Shown piece by piece: positions 26,148-36,498 of a DNA stretch of 64,000 nucleotides. Source of the DNA: Candidatus Pelagibacter sp. (GTDB taxonomy: Bacteria > Pseudomonadota > Alphaproteobacteria > Pelagibacterales > Pelagibacteraceae); contig JAOOBT010000001.1 in the NCBI GenBank assembly GCA_028404615.1, positions 186,001 through 250,000 of the forward strand, in the 5' to 3' direction. The notes beneath the pieces were generated by a model. It saw only the letters and a list, made by a program, of their open reading frames with translations. It did not search any database and was not told the DNA's origin. Made by a program: the position numbers and the translations under genes. Positions within the stretch are counted from its first letter, which is position 1; every line of letters begins with the position of its first letter.

Positions 26148-27243
26148 AAAAACTAGAAACATTCTTCTTTTACCTGGTGACGGTATAGGTCCTGAGGTTA
26201 TATCAGAAGTTAAAAAAATACTTGAGTGGATGAACAAAAATAAGTCTTTAGATTTTGTTTTGAATCAGGAATTAATTGGTGGAGCATCTATAGATAAAAA
26301 TGGTGTTCCAATCACAGACGAAGTTTTTTATAAATCTTTAGAGTCTGATGCTGTGATACTGGGTGCATGTGGAGGACCCAAATGGGATAACTTAGAGTTT
26401 TCAAAAAAACCTGAAAGGGCCCTATTAAAACTTAGAAAAGAACTTAAACTTTTTGCAAATTTAAGACCTGCAATTTGTTTTAAGCAATTAGTAGACTCAT
26501 CTACCTTAAAACCAGAAATAGTTTCAGGTCTTGATATAATGATTGTTAGGGAATTAACTGGTGGAATTTATTTTGGAGAGCCTAGAGGAATTGAGCCTAT
26601 AGAAAATAACCAGAGGAAAGGTATAAATACGCACAGTTACACTACTTCGGAAATTCAAAGAATAGCAAGAGTAGCCTTCGACTTAGCAAAAAAAAGAAGA
26701 AATAAAGTTACATCATGCGAAAAATCAAATGTTATGGAAGCAGGTGTTTTATGGAGAGAAGAAGTTCAGTTAATAAAAGATAAGGAATTTAAAAAAGTAG
26801 AATTAAATCATATGCTCGCAGACAATTGTGCTATGCAACTTTTAAGGTATCCAAAACAATTTGATGTAATTTTAGCTGACAATTTGTTTGGAGATATGCT
26901 GTCCGATGAAGCAGCAATGCTTACAGGATCATTAGGCCTTTTGCCATCTGCTTCGCTTGGTATAAAAGACAAAAACGGTAGAGTCAGGTCGCTTTATGAA
27001 CCAGTTCACGGTTCAGCCCCTGACATAGAGGGTAAAAACATTGCGAATCCTATAGCTACTATTTTGAGTTTATCGATGGCATTAAGATACTCATTAGACT
27101 TAGAAAAAGAAGCAGATCAACTAGATAAAGCAGTGCAATCTGTCCTTGATGAAGGGTTAAGAACAAAAGACATTCTCTCTAAAAATATGAAAGAGGTTTC
27201 CACATCTCAGATGGGTGATGCAATTATTGCGAAATTAAAATAA
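26140..27243 (+). CDS. leuB: 3-isopropylmalate dehydrogenase
   Basis: LeuB performs the NAD-dependent oxidative decarboxylation of 3-isopropylmalate. The 367-residue protein has [11 protein letters not shown] at the N-terminus, the arginines in the [14 protein letters not shown] segment, and the [26 protein letters not shown] signature near residue 247. The overlap with leuD indicates translational coupling. asd follows after 10 bp. Confidence 0.96.
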   Translation: MAKKTRNILLLPGDGIGPEVISEVKKILEWMNKNKSLDFVLNQELIGGASIDKNGVPITDEVFYKSLESDAVILGACGGPKWDNLEFSKKPERALLKLRKELKLFANLRPAICFKQLVDSSTLKPEIVSGLDIMIVRELTGGIYFGEPRGIEPIENNQRKGINTHSYTTSEIQRIARVAFDLAKKRRNKVTSCEKSNVMEAGVLWREEVQLIKDKEFKKVELNHMLADNCAMQLLRYPKQFDVILADNLFGDMLSDEAAMLTGSLGLLPSASLGIKDKNGRVRSLYEPVHGSAPDIEGKNIANPIATILSLSMALRYSLDLEKEADQLDKAVQSVLDEGLRTKDILSKNMKEVSTSQMGDAIIAKLK

Positions 27244-27253
27244 AGTAGTCTTT

Positions 27254-28246
27254 ATGAATTTTGCGATTATAGGAGCATCAGGTAATGTAGGTAGAAAAAC
27301 CATTGAAATATTGGAGAAATCCAAAATTCCATTTAAAGAATTATTTTTGGTTGCCTCAAAGAAAAGCACTGGAAAAAAAATTAGATTTAGGAATAAAGAT
27401 ATTAAAATTGAAAATTTAGAAAGTTATGATTTTTCTAAAGCGCAAATAACCTTTTTTGCTGCAGGAAGTCAAATAGCTAAAGAATGGGCAACAAAGGCGG
27501 CAAAAAAAACTATCGTAATAGATAACTCAAGCTATTTTAGAATGCAAAAAGAGGTTCCTTTGGTGGTTCCTGAAGTAAATGCTGATCAGTTAGAAAATCA
27601 TAAAAATATTATTTCAAATCCTAATTGTTCAACAATGCAGATGGTGCTTGCACTAAAACCACTACATGACGAATATAAAATTAAAAGAGTAATTGTATCC
27701 ACCTACCAAGCAGTCTCAGGTGCAGGAAAAGCACCAATGGATGAACTTATTAGTCAGACAAAAGATTTTTTAGACAATAAAAAAATAAATTCAAAGAATT
27801 TTACTAAACAAATTGCTTTTAATTTAATTCCTCATATCGATCTTTTTGACAAAGATGGTTACACAAAAGAGGAATTAAAAATGACTAATGAAACAAAAAA
27901 AATTTTAGATCAAGAAATTGATGTCACAGCTACATGTGTGAGAGTTCCTGTAAGAACTGGACACTCCGAGTCAATAAATATTGAATTTGAAAATTTATAT
28001 GATTTTGAGAATATTATTAAAATTTTAAAAAATGCTCCTGGTTGTAAAGTAATAGATGACAGGAAAGATGGGGGGTACATCACACCGCTAGAAGCTGAAG
28101 GAGATTTTACAACTTACATTTCCCGAATCAGAAAGGATAATTCAAATGTCAAAGCAATTAATATTTGGGTTGTTTCAGATAATTTATTAAAAGGAGCCGC
28201 ATTAAATACTGTTCAAATAGCTGAGCATTTAGTGAAAAAATTATAA
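27254..28246 (+). CDS. asd: Aspartate-semialdehyde dehydrogenase
   Basis: Asd reduces aspartyl phosphate to aspartate semialdehyde, the branch point to lysine/diaminopimelate, methionine and threonine. The 330-residue protein has GASGNVGRKTIE (8-19), the catalytic cysteine in SNPNCSTMQM (near residue 125), and the active-site histidine in VRTGHSES (near residue 236). It sits in line with the leu genes and ends 20 bp before sdhC. Its products feed dapF, lysA and metX elsewhere in this window. Confidence 0.95.
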   Translation: MNFAIIGASGNVGRKTIEILEKSKIPFKELFLVASKKSTGKKIRFRNKDIKIENLESYDFSKAQITFFAAGSQIAKEWATKAAKKTIVIDNSSYFRMQKEVPLVVPEVNADQLENHKNIISNPNCSTMQMVLALKPLHDEYKIKRVIVSTYQAVSGAGKAPMDELISQTKDFLDNKKINSKNFTKQIAFNLIPHIDLFDKDGYTKEELKMTNETKKILDQEIDVTATCVRVPVRTGHSESINIEFENLYDFENIIKILKNAPGCKVIDDRKDGGYITPLEAEGDFTTYISRIRKDNSNVKAINIWVVSDNLLKGAALNTVQIAEHLVKKL

Positions 28247-28266
28247 CTTTAGTTTATAAATTATCT

Positions 28267-28653
28267 ATGGACGAAAACAATACACCTTTAAGCCCACACC
28301 TTCAGATTTATAAATGGCAGATATCATCTTTGTTGTCCATTACGCATAGAATTGTTGGAGTGATTAATACATTAGCTATAACAATAATTTGTTTCTGGAG
28401 TTTATCTCTATTGTTTGGGGTTGAGGGATACCAAATAATAAATAACTTTTTAAAAAGTTTTTTTGGTAAATTTATAGCAGTTGGCCTTTGTTGGACTTTT
28501 AGCTTTCATATCTTGAATGAGCTTCGACATTTATTTTGGGATCTTGGATACGGCTTTGATCTCAAAGTTTCTAAAATTACTGGAGTTTTAGTTTTAGTAG
28601 GTTCATTTCTATTAACAATTTTATTTTATTTAATTGGAAAAAATTTTATTTAA
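28267..28653 (+). CDS. sdhC: Succinate dehydrogenase cytochrome b556 subunit
   Basis: Membrane anchor and haem b subunit of complex II. The 128-residue protein has three membrane helices, the PLSPHLQIY and ITHRIVGV segments at the N-terminal side (with SITHR typical of quinone-site residues), and H81 in SFHILNELRHL at the position of the E. coli SdhC haem ligand. It is the first gene of sdhC-D-A-B; sdhD starts 1 bp after its stop. Confidence 0.93.
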   Translation: MDENNTPLSPHLQIYKWQISSLLSITHRIVGVINTLAITIICFWSLSLLFGVEGYQIINNFLKSFFGKFIAVGLCWTFSFHILNELRHLFWDLGYGFDLKVSKITGVLVLVGSFLLTILFYLIGKNFI

Positions 28654-28654
28654 T

Positions 28655-28981
28655 ATGCACACATCAACAAAAAAATGGTTATTTACTAAAATAAGCTCAT
28701 TTATCCTAATCCCTTTTATGATTTGGTTTATTATCAGCTTTGTATCTATTTATGATAATGATTATCAAGAGGTAGCTACTTTTTTTATTCAACAACCAAC
28801 AAAAATTTTATTCTCTCTATTTGTTGTATTAGCATTCTTTTTTTCAGCTTTAACAATAAGTGAGATATTTGAAGATTATATAAAAGACCAAAAAATCAAA
28901 AATGTCGCAAATAAACTACTTAATATATTTGCTATAATTATGCCTTTAATAACTATTATAGGAATATATAATTTATCATAA
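28655..28981 (+). CDS. sdhD: Succinate dehydrogenase membrane anchor subunit, lacking the usual haem-ligand His
   Basis: The protein (108 residues from the ATG at 28655) has three hydrophobic helices and the EDY motif at residues 73-75 that marks the quinone-binding end of SdhD. Ten residues before this motif, where E. coli SdhD has haem ligand His71, there is F63, and no other His occurs in the membrane part. The assignment rests on position between sdhC and sdhA, topology, and the EDY motif. An upstream alternative start at 28634 would overlap sdhC. It overlaps sdhA by 1 bp. Confidence 0.85.
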   Translation: MHTSTKKWLFTKISSFILIPFMIWFIISFVSIYDNDYQEVATFFIQQPTKILFSLFVVLAFFFSALTISEIFEDYIKDQKIKNVANKLLNIFAIIMPLITIIGIYNLS

Positions 28982-30756
28982 TGAGTGCATATAAAATTAT
29001 CGACCACGAATATGACGTTGTTGTTTTAGGAGCTGGCGGCTCTGGTCTTCGAGCAGCTGTTGGTCTATCAGAAGCTGGACTTAAAACAGCTTGTATTTCA
29101 AAAGTGTTTCCAACAAGAAGCCATACTTCTGCCGCGCAAGGTGGCATATCGGCTGCATTAGGAAATATGGGTGAAGATGATTGGAGGTGGCACATGTATG
29201 ATACTGTCAAAGGGTCAGACTGGTTAGGCGATCAAGACGCCATAGAATATTTATGTAAAGAGGCTCCTAGAGCAGTGGTAGAACTAGAAAGATACGGAGT
29301 ACCATTCAGCAGAACAGATGATGGAAAAATTTATCAAAGGCCTTTTGGCGGAATGACAAAAAATTATGGAAACGGAACCGCACAAAGAACCTGTGCCGCA
29401 GCTGATAGAACTGGTCATGCAATCCTTCACACATTATACGGACAAGCACTAAAACATAATACAGAATTTTTCATAGAATACTTTGCATTAGATTTAATAA
29501 TGAAAAATGGTGAGTGCAAAGGAGTAATAGCTTGGAACTTGACTGATGGAACTATTCACAGATTTAGGTCTCACATCACTATAATTGCAACGGGCGGGTA
29601 TGGAAAAGTTTATTATTCAGCTACCTCAGCACATACTTGCACAGGAGATGGGAACGCAATGGTATTAAGAGCCGGATTACCTTTACAAGATATGGAGTTT
29701 GTGCAATTTCATCCAACAGGTATTTACGGAGTAGGATGTCTAATAACTGAGGGTGCAAGAGGTGAAGGTGGATTCTTGGTAAACGGAAAAGGTGAGAGAT
29801 TTATGGAGCGTTACGCACCTAACGCAAAAGATTTGGCATCAAGAGATGTAGTAAGTAGATCAATGGAAATGGAGATTAATGAAGGTAGAGGAGTTGGTAA
29901 AGATAAAGATCATATTAATTTACATTTAGATCATTTGGATAAAGAAGTTTTAGAGGAAAGACTTCCTGGAATATCAGAGGCTGCAAAAACTTTTGCAAAT
30001 GTCGATGTAAACAAACAACCAATTCCAGTTGTGCCTACGGTTCATTATAATATGGGTGGTATACCAACGAATTATAAAGCAGAAGTATTAACCTTAAATG
30101 GTTCAGAAAAAACAGTTCCTGGATTAATGGCAATAGGTGAAGCAGCATGCGTATCAGTCCACGGAGCCAACAGATTAGGATCAAATTCACTAATTGATCT
30201 TGTAGTATTTGGAAGAGCTGCCGCTAAAAGAGCAGCAGAACTTGTTAAACCAGGTATGGCTCACGAAGAAGTTTCTAGTTCTGAAACGGATAAATGTTTG
30301 AGTAGATTTGATAAAATCAGAAACTCTTCAGGCTCAACAAAGACTTCAGAATTAAGATTAAATATGCAAAAGACAATGCAATCAAAATGTGCTGTATTCA
30401 GAACCGAGAAGACACTCAAAGAGGGTGTTGATCAAATTAGAAAGCCTTATGAGGGAATAGAAGATATTTCTGTAAAAGATAAATCTCTTCTGTTTAATAC
30501 AGATTTAGTTGAGACTTTGGAGTTCGATAACCTGATTAGACAAGCGCTTACGACTATGGACTCAGCTTATAGCAGAAAAGAAAGTAGAGGCGCTCATGCC
30601 AGAGAAGATTTTAGCAAAAGAGATGATAAAAACTTTATGAAGCACACTCTAGCCTGGCAAAATGGTAAAAAGGTAGAAATAAAATATAGAGATGTACATT
30701 CAAGAACTCTTACAAACGATGTACAATACTTTCCACCTAAGGAGAGAGTTTATTAA
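28981..30756 (+). CDS. sdhA: Succinate dehydrogenase flavoprotein subunit
   Basis: SdhA oxidises succinate to fumarate with covalently bound FAD. The 591-residue protein has the dinucleotide motif [13 protein letters not shown] (14-26), the FAD-linking histidine H48 in [11 protein letters not shown], and active-site segments HPTGIYG and GANRLGSNS. Length is normal. It overlaps sdhD by one base and is followed 2 bp later by sdhB. Confidence 0.97.
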   Translation: MSAYKIIDHEYDVVVLGAGGSGLRAAVGLSEAGLKTACISKVFPTRSHTSAAQGGISAALGNMGEDDWRWHMYDTVKGSDWLGDQDAIEYLCKEAPRAVVELERYGVPFSRTDDGKIYQRPFGGMTKNYGNGTAQRTCAAADRTGHAILHTLYGQALKHNTEFFIEYFALDLIMKNGECKGVIAWNLTDGTIHRFRSHITIIATGGYGKVYYSATSAHTCTGDGNAMVLRAGLPLQDMEFVQFHPTGIYGVGCLITEGARGEGGFLVNGKGERFMERYAPNAKDLASRDVVSRSMEMEINEGRGVGKDKDHINLHLDHLDKEVLEERLPGISEAAKTFANVDVNKQPIPVVPTVHYNMGGIPTNYKAEVLTLNGSEKTVPGLMAIGEAACVSVHGANRLGSNSLIDLVVFGRAAAKRAAELVKPGMAHEEVSSSETDKCLSRFDKIRNSSGSTKTSELRLNMQKTMQSKCAVFRTEKTLKEGVDQIRKPYEGIEDISVKDKSLLFNTDLVETLEFDNLIRQALTTMDSAYSRKESRGAHAREDFSKRDDKNFMKHTLAWQNGKKVEIKYRDVHSRTLTNDVQYFPPKERVY

Positions 30757-30758
30757 GA

Positions 30759-31535
30759 ATGGCTCAGTTTAACTTGCCTCAAAACTCAAAAATAGAAGTT
30801 GGTAAGTACTACAAAGACAAAACAAATTCAAAAAATTTAAAAAAAGTTAATATTTATAGATGGGACCCATCCAGCGGGCAAAATCCAAGAGTTGATACTT
30901 TCGAGGTAGACATGGATACATGTGGACCAAAAGTTTTAGATATTCTATTTAAAATAAAAAATGAGATCGATCCATCACTTACATTTAGAAGATCATGTGC
31001 CCATGGAGTTTGTGGTTCCTGTGCGATGAACATTGATGGTGTTAATACCTTAGCTTGCATAAAATCTCATACAGATATAAATGGTGATCTAAATGTCTAC
31101 CCTCTACCACATTTGAAAGTAGTTAAAGATTTAATTGGGGATTTAAGCACACTTTATAAACAGTATGAATCGATTAAACCTTGGTTACAAACTGAACAGA
31201 CCGGAAAGGAAAAAGAAGAATTAAGGCAATCTCAAAAAGATAGAGAAAAGCTAGATGGATACTATGAATGTATACTTTGTGCTTGCTGTTCAACTTCATG
31301 CCCAAGTTATTGGTGGAATGGAGATAAATATTTAGGACCAGCAGTGCTTCTTCAAGCATATCGATGGATAAACGATAGTAGAGACGGAGACAAAAAGGAA
31401 AGACTGAAGAAAGTAGCTGATGAATTAAAGTTATATAGATGCCATACAATAATGAATTGTACAAATTCTTGTCCAAAAGGATTAAATCCTGCGAAAGCCA
31501 TAGGATCTATTAAGAAAATGCTTGCAACAAGCTAA
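30759..31535 (+). CDS. sdhB: Succinate dehydrogenase iron-sulfur subunit
   Basis: SdhB carries electrons from FAD to quinone through 2Fe-2S, 4Fe-4S and 3Fe-4S clusters. The 258-residue protein has CAHGVCGSC (2Fe-2S), [12 protein letters not shown] (4Fe-4S) and [12 protein letters not shown] (3Fe-4S) cysteine sets in the expected order. The last gene of the sdh set; the next gene follows after 23 bp. Confidence 0.97.
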   Translation: MAQFNLPQNSKIEVGKYYKDKTNSKNLKKVNIYRWDPSSGQNPRVDTFEVDMDTCGPKVLDILFKIKNEIDPSLTFRRSCAHGVCGSCAMNIDGVNTLACIKSHTDINGDLNVYPLPHLKVVKDLIGDLSTLYKQYESIKPWLQTEQTGKEKEELRQSQKDREKLDGYYECILCACCSTSCPSYWWNGDKYLGPAVLLQAYRWINDSRDGDKKERLKKVADELKLYRCHTIMNCTNSCPKGLNPAKAIGSIKKMLATS

Positions 31536-31558
31536 AAGCTTATTTATTCAATATCATC

Positions 31559-33052
31559 ATGAAAACTATAGAACACTTTGTTGAAGGAAAATCATTTAGT
31601 GGGGAATCAAAAAGAACAAGTAAAGTTTTTAATCCTGCTACAGGCGAACAAAGCGCAGAAGTAAAATTAGCTTCTACAAATGATGTAAACCGAGCAGTTG
31701 CTAATGCAAAAAAAGCTTTTGAAGATTGGGCTAATAAGCCGCCGCTTCAACGAGCAAGAGTAATGTTTAAATTTAAAGAGCTAATTGAGAAAAATTCAGA
31801 CGAACTTACTAAAATTATAGTCTCTGAACATGGAAAAGTTTATGAGGATGCAAAAGGCTCACTAACAAGAGGTTTAGAAGTTGTTGAGTACGCGTGTGGT
31901 ATACCACAAATGCTTAAAGGTGAGTTTACAGAAAACGTGGGATCTAGCGTTGATAGCTGGTCTATTCGTCAACCTCTTGGTGTTTGTGCAGGAATTACAC
32001 CATTTAACTTTCCTGCTATGGTGCCAATGTGGATGTTTCCAATGGCTATTGCTTGTGGAAATACTTTTGTTCTAAAACCATCTGAAAAAGATCCGTCATG
32101 TTCAATGAGGCTAGCAGAGCTTTTAAAAGATGCTGGTTTACCTGATGGGGTTTTTAATATTGTAAATGGAGATAAGGAAGCAGTAGACGCTTTAATTAGC
32201 AATAAGGATGTTGTGGCTATGAGCTTTGTTGGTTCTACTCCAATAGCAAAATATATTTACGAGAATTGTGCAAAAAATGAAAAAAGAGTGCAAGCGCTGG
32301 GTGGAGCAAAAAATCATTGCGTTGTGATGCCAGATTGTGATTTAGATCAAGCTGTTAACGGTTTAATGGGTGCAGCTTATGGCTCAGCAGGTGAAAGATG
32401 TATGGCACAGTCGGTAGCAGTTGCAGTAGGCGGAATTGGAGATAAACTTGTAGAGTTGTTAGCAAAAAAAGTCGAAGCATTAAAAGTCGGCCCAGGAATG
32501 GATAAACTATCAGAAATGGGACCATTGGTGACAAAAGAGCATTTAGCAAAAGTAAAAGGTTATGTTGATATTGGAGAGAAAGAAGGAGCAAAATTAATTG
32601 TGGATGGAAGAAATTTCAAATTACAAGGTTATGAAAATGGATATTACATAGGCGGCTGCCTGTTCGATCATGTGAAAAAAGATATGAGAATTTACAAGGA
32701 AGAAATTTTTGGCCCAGTATTATCCGTCGTAAGAGCTAAAGATTTTGACGAAGCTTTACAACTTGTAAATGATCATGAATTTGGGAATGGCGTAAGTATA
32801 TTTACAAGGGATGGTGATACAGGAAGAACATTTTCTAATAAAGCTAAGATTGGCATGGTTGGAATAAATATTCCAATTCCAGTACCAATGGCATTCCATA
32901 GTTTTGGTGGATGGAAGAGATCTTTGTTCGGAGATCAACACATGCATGGGCCAGAGGGAGTAAGGTTTTATACTAAATTAAAAACTATTACCTCAAGATG
33001 GCCAACAGGTTTAAGATCTGACCCTGAGTTTGTAATGCCAACAATGAAATAA
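31559..33052 (+). CDS. mmsA: Methylmalonate-semialdehyde dehydrogenase (CoA-acylating)
   Basis: CoA-dependent aldehyde dehydrogenase converting (methyl)malonate semialdehyde to propionyl- or acetyl-CoA, in degradation of valine, beta-alanine or inositol. The 497-residue protein begins with a MmsA-like IEHFVEGKSF segment and has catalytic C281 in GSAGERCMAQ and the ITPFNFPAMVPMWM segment near residue 147-160, both hallmarks of this subfamily. It lies between sdhB and mdh. Which semialdehyde is used cannot be read from sequence. Confidence 0.92.
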   Translation: MKTIEHFVEGKSFSGESKRTSKVFNPATGEQSAEVKLASTNDVNRAVANAKKAFEDWANKPPLQRARVMFKFKELIEKNSDELTKIIVSEHGKVYEDAKGSLTRGLEVVEYACGIPQMLKGEFTENVGSSVDSWSIRQPLGVCAGITPFNFPAMVPMWMFPMAIACGNTFVLKPSEKDPSCSMRLAELLKDAGLPDGVFNIVNGDKEAVDALISNKDVVAMSFVGSTPIAKYIYENCAKNEKRVQALGGAKNHCVVMPDCDLDQAVNGLMGAAYGSAGERCMAQSVAVAVGGIGDKLVELLAKKVEALKVGPGMDKLSEMGPLVTKEHLAKVKGYVDIGEKEGAKLIVDGRNFKLQGYENGYYIGGCLFDHVKKDMRIYKEEIFGPVLSVVRAKDFDEALQLVNDHEFGNGVSIFTRDGDTGRTFSNKAKIGMVGINIPIPVPMAFHSFGGWKRSLFGDQHMHGPEGVRFYTKLKTITSRWPTGLRSDPEFVMPTMK

Positions 33053-33058
33053 ACAGCA

Positions 33059-34018
33059 ATGAAAAAAAGAATAACATTAATTGGAGCGGGACAAATTGGG
33101 GGTACTTTAGCTCATCTTATAGCTCTAAAAGGTTTAGCAGATGTTGTTTTATTTGATGTTGCTGCAGGATTGGCAAAAGGAAAAGCTTTAGATATAGCCC
33201 AATCATCTCCAGTAAACGGCTTCAATGTTGATTTATTTGGAACCGACAATTACGAAGATACAAAAAATTCTGATGTAATTATAATTACTGCAGGCGTACC
33301 TAGAAAACCAGGCATGACAAGAGATGACTTGCTAGGAATTAATCTAAAAATTATCAAACAAGTTGCCGAAGGAATTAAAAAAACATCTCCAGATGCTTTT
33401 GTCATATGTATTACTAATCCTTTAGATGTAATTGTTATGGCTTTGCAAAAATACTCAGGGCTCCCAAAAAATAAAGTTGTTGGAATGGCAGGTATATTAG
33501 ACTCTTCCAGGTTTATTTATTTTCTCTCTCAAGAATTAAAAGTATCTGTAGATAAAATTAAATCTTTTGTTTTAGGGGGTCATGGGGACACCATGGTTGC
33601 GATGTTGGGTTCAACAGAGGTAGAAGGTAAGAAAATTACTGAGCTAGTTAAAGAAGGAAAATTAACTGAAGAAAGGTTAGCACAGATAGTTGAGCGAACA
33701 AAAAAAGGAGGTGCAGAAATCGTAAAATATTTAGAGAAAGGCTCGGCATTTTATGCTCCAGCTGCTTCGGGAGTAGAGATGGCAGAGTCGTATCTAAAAG
33801 ATTTAAAAAAACAACTTCCGTGCGCAGTTCATCTAAATGGAGAATATAACACTAAAAATATTTATGCTGGTGTGCCAGTAATAATTGGATCTAGAGGAGT
33901 TGAAAAAATTATTGAACTAAAACTTACTCCAGATGAAGAAACAAATTTTAAAAAATCAGTCGAGTCTGTCAAAGATTTATTCGATGCTGCAAAAAAAATT
34001 GATCCAGAGCTTAAATAA
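33059..34018 (+). CDS. mdh: Malate dehydrogenase
   Basis: NAD-dependent oxidation of malate to oxaloacetate. The 319-residue protein is of the LDH-like type found in alphaproteobacteria: [10 protein letters not shown] (9-18), the mobile loop [15 protein letters not shown] with an arginine that selects malate over lactate, and the catalytic histidine in GGHGDTMV (near residue 176). It starts 6 bp after mmsA. Its 3' end is overlapped by the start of a membrane glycosyltransferase gene. Confidence 0.95.
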   Translation: MKKRITLIGAGQIGGTLAHLIALKGLADVVLFDVAAGLAKGKALDIAQSSPVNGFNVDLFGTDNYEDTKNSDVIIITAGVPRKPGMTRDDLLGINLKIIKQVAEGIKKTSPDAFVICITNPLDVIVMALQKYSGLPKNKVVGMAGILDSSRFIYFLSQELKVSVDKIKSFVLGGHGDTMVAMLGSTEVEGKKITELVKEGKLTEERLAQIVERTKKGGAEIVKYLEKGSAFYAPAASGVEMAESYLKDLKKQLPCAVHLNGEYNTKNIYAGVPVIIGSRGVEKIIELKLTPDEETNFKKSVESVKDLFDAAKKIDPELK

Positions 34019-35555
34019 CGTTCCATTTAAAAAAAATTATTATATTTTTTTTTTAATTATAAGTTCAATTTTCTTTACGTTCTATTATGGTTTTATTGGT
34101 ATTTTTCCAATCGATAGTTTTTTAATTTATGATGCAGGTTATAAACTTTTTAATGGATATCACCCTTTCAGAGATTATTGGTCTATCACTGGGCCGATAT
34201 TAGATTATATTCAGTTTGTTTTTTTTAAATTATTTGGAATTAATTGGTTTAGCTATGTATTACATGCAGCCACATTAAATTTATTTATTACACTTATTTT
34301 TTTTTACTTTTTTATACAGCTAGGAATTAAGACTGGTTACAGTTTTCTTTATTCTATCAGTGCATCAATTTTGGCTTATCCATCAGTAGGAACACCTTTT
34401 GTGGATCATCACGCAGTAATTTTTTCGATAGCATCTGGCATATTTTTATTTTTAGCATTTTTAAAAGATAAACCTGTCTTCTGGTTTTTAGTTCCTGTAT
34501 TTCTTTTTGCATCATTTTTATCCAAACAAATACCATCTGCTTACCTACTGCTATTGTTTCTTTTATTTATTTTAATATTTTGGATTTTTTTTAAGACTAA
34601 AAATTACAAATTTTTTGTTCATTTAATTTCGGGGTCAATTTTATCATTATTTATCTTCTTTTTATTTATTTTAATAAATAAAATACCTCTACATAGTTTT
34701 TTTATTCAATACATTTTCTATCCCTTAGAAATAGGCAAAGATAGAAGTTTAAGTATTAATTATAACTTTAACAATGTTTTTTCTCAATTTAAGTTCATTT
34801 ACTTTTCCATGATACCTTTAATTTTTGTTCTCCTCAGATTAACAAAAAACAAACTAAATTTGGAGATGAGGAAAGATTACTTTTTATTAATATTTACTTT
34901 ATTAATGATAAGTATATTTATACTAGGACAAATATTTACAAAAAATCAAATCTTAATATTTTTTTTGATACCTTTTTTAATTGGTGTATCACATTTTTTT
35001 TGCAACAAATATTTCAATAAAAAGTCTATTCTAATTTTTTTAGTTTCAATTCTAATTATCTCAACTATTAAATTTCATTTACGATTTAATGAGAATAAAA
35101 AATTTATGGAATTAAACAATGTAGATTTAAATCTTGCCGTTAAAGCTGAAAATTTTGATAAATCATTAAAAGGTTTAAAATGGATTACACCCAACAATAT
35201 AAGTCCAGCAGAAGAAATTGAAAATCTAATTGAAATTAAAGAAATTATTTTATCTGATAAAACAAAAAAAATTATAATAACAGACTATCAAATTTTTCCC
35301 TCAATTTTAAAATTAAGAAATATAGCTCCAAATAAATGGTTTGACTCTATGAGTGTTCCAAGTAGAGATAACAAATATTTTAATACCTATAAAAATTTTT
35401 TTATCGAAAGCTTAAGGTCTCAAAAAATAAAAACTTTATTCATACTTAATGATAAAGAAAGGTATTTAAAAAATATATTTGATAATGACTGTTATATAAA
35501 AGAAAATATAAACAAAAATTTATCTAAAATTATCATAGAAAAATGTATTAATTAG
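33984..35555 (+). CDS. Polytopic membrane glycosyltransferase-like protein (GT-C fold)
   Basis: A protein of about 523 residues with roughly ten membrane helices and a soluble C-terminal part. The first periplasmic loop carries an aspartate after helix 1 (GIFPIDSF) and the segment [18 protein letters not shown], the layout of PMT/ArnT-type (GT-C) transferases that use lipid-linked sugars. No close family name can be given with certainty. The start is uncertain: ATG at 33984 overlaps mdh by 35 bp, and an upstream start at 33933 overlaps it more. It converges with a GT2 gene (8-bp overlap) and is strikingly AT-rich compared with the TCA-cycle genes on both sides. Confidence 0.6.
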   Translation: MLQKKLIQSLNNVPFKKNYYIFFLIISSIFFTFYYGFIGIFPIDSFLIYDAGYKLFNGYHPFRDYWSITGPILDYIQFVFFKLFGINWFSYVLHAATLNLFITLIFFYFFIQLGIKTGYSFLYSISASILAYPSVGTPFVDHHAVIFSIASGIFLFLAFLKDKPVFWFLVPVFLFASFLSKQIPSAYLLLLFLLFILIFWIFFKTKNYKFFVHLISGSILSLFIFFLFILINKIPLHSFFIQYIFYPLEIGKDRSLSINYNFNNVFSQFKFIYFSMIPLIFVLLRLTKNKLNLEMRKDYFLLIFTLLMISIFILGQIFTKNQILIFFLIPFLIGVSHFFCNKYFNKKSILIFLVSILIISTIKFHLRFNENKKFMELNNVDLNLAVKAENFDKSLKGLKWITPNNISPAEEIENLIEIKEIILSDKTKKIIITDYQIFPSILKLRNIAPNKWFDSMSVPSRDNKYFNTYKNFFIESLRSQKIKTLFILNDKERYLKNIFDNDCYIKENINKNLSKIIIEKCIN

Positions 35556-36423
35556 AATCAAGTCGAGTAACACTTTTGATAATAGATAAATTAATTTTTT
35601 TGGGTTTTAGAAATATATTTATTCCTGCTAAAATTATATTAATCATTAAAAAAAATGAAATAATTATAGTTTTTAATTTAACATCCTCTAAAAAAAGTGA
35701 AGTTAAAACTAGTAAAAAAAAAGTTCTAAAAAAAACTGTCTTGTAAAAGACAGAAATTATTTTAACAGTATGCAATATTAAAAATTTTAAATTTACTTTT
35801 GAATTTCCGTAAAATCTCTTGTTCTTTTTTATCTTTACAAAAAAAAACTTATTAAAATTTTTAAGCACCCCTGACGAATATGCTAAATATAAATTATTAT
35901 TAGAAAGAATTTTATTTAATAAAAATGATGGAAATGAACTAAAATTACCAAAATTAATATATTTTCCTGTTAAAATAAAAGTAATTATTAGACGAAATTG
36001 ATTTAGAGCTTTTAGAAAATTATTTTCTGTTCTTTTTTTTCGTGAAGCAAAAATGAAGAAATCTTTTTTTAAATTTACTAACTTTATTAACTTTTTAACC
36101 ATATTAGGATTATCTTCGCCATCAGAGTCTAGAATAGATATTATTGTTTCTTTATCTTTTTTCTTAATTATTTTTTGCAAATATTTTAAACCAAAAAAAA
36201 TCGCTTTTTGACTACCGACATTTTTACTTAAATTAAGCACATTTATTTTTTTTAAATTAGAATATTTCTTATTTAAGATTAATTTTTTTGAGGAAAAATC
36301 ATTTACTATAATTATGAAGTTATTTGATTTTAAAGTTTTAAAGCTTTGATTAAGAATTTCTAAAACTTTTTTCAAAGAATCCCAATCATTGTAGACAGGT
36401 AATATTATATAATTTTTTTTCAT
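35548..36423 (-). CDS. Glycosyltransferase family 2 (polyprenyl-phosphate sugar synthase-like)
   Basis: The 291-residue protein has a GT-A nucleotide-sugar fold: ILPVYNDWDSL at the start, NDFSS (41-45), NVGSQKA (68-74) and the metal-binding DSD (99-101) in ILDSDGEDNP, followed by C-terminal membrane helices (about 228-275). This matches GT2 enzymes that make polyprenyl-phosphate sugars, which would supply donor sugar to a GT-C enzyme such as the convergent neighbour. It is very AT-rich and encoded on the strand opposite to the surrounding TCA-cycle genes. Sugar identity is unknown. Confidence 0.75.
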   Translation of the reverse strand: MKKNYIILPVYNDWDSLKKVLEILNQSFKTLKSNNFIIIVNDFSSKKLILNKKYSNLKKINVLNLSKNVGSQKAIFFGLKYLQKIIKKKDKETIISILDSDGEDNPNMVKKLIKLVNLKKDFFIFASRKKRTENNFLKALNQFRLIITFILTGKYINFGNFSSFPSFLLNKILSNNNLYLAYSSGVLKNFNKFFFVKIKKNKRFYGNSKVNLKFLILHTVKIISVFYKTVFFRTFFLLVLTSLFLEDVKLKTIIISFFLMINIILAGINIFLKPKKINLSIIKSVTRLDSN

Positions 36424-36449
36424 AAATATAAAATAAATATAAATTTTAA

Positions 36450-36477
36450 TTGCTTATAAACTTATATTAACTATAAA
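36450..36477 (+). promoter_or_regulatory. Possible promoter of the sucCDAB-lpd operon
   Basis: TTGCTT (36450-36455) and TATAAA (36472-36477) are spaced 16 bp apart, with start expected about 15 bp before the sucC ATG. The 75-bp gap also has to serve the divergent GT2 gene. The AT-rich background makes chance matches likely. Confidence 0.4.
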
Positions 36478-36498
36478 TGATAAAAAAAAAAATAATTA

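Noticed and set aside
34018..36423. Glycosyltransferase pair as a mobile element or prophage fragment
   Set aside because: No transposase, integrase, terminal repeats or attachment-site duplication is visible at the edges. AT richness and position suggest at most an exchangeable island.
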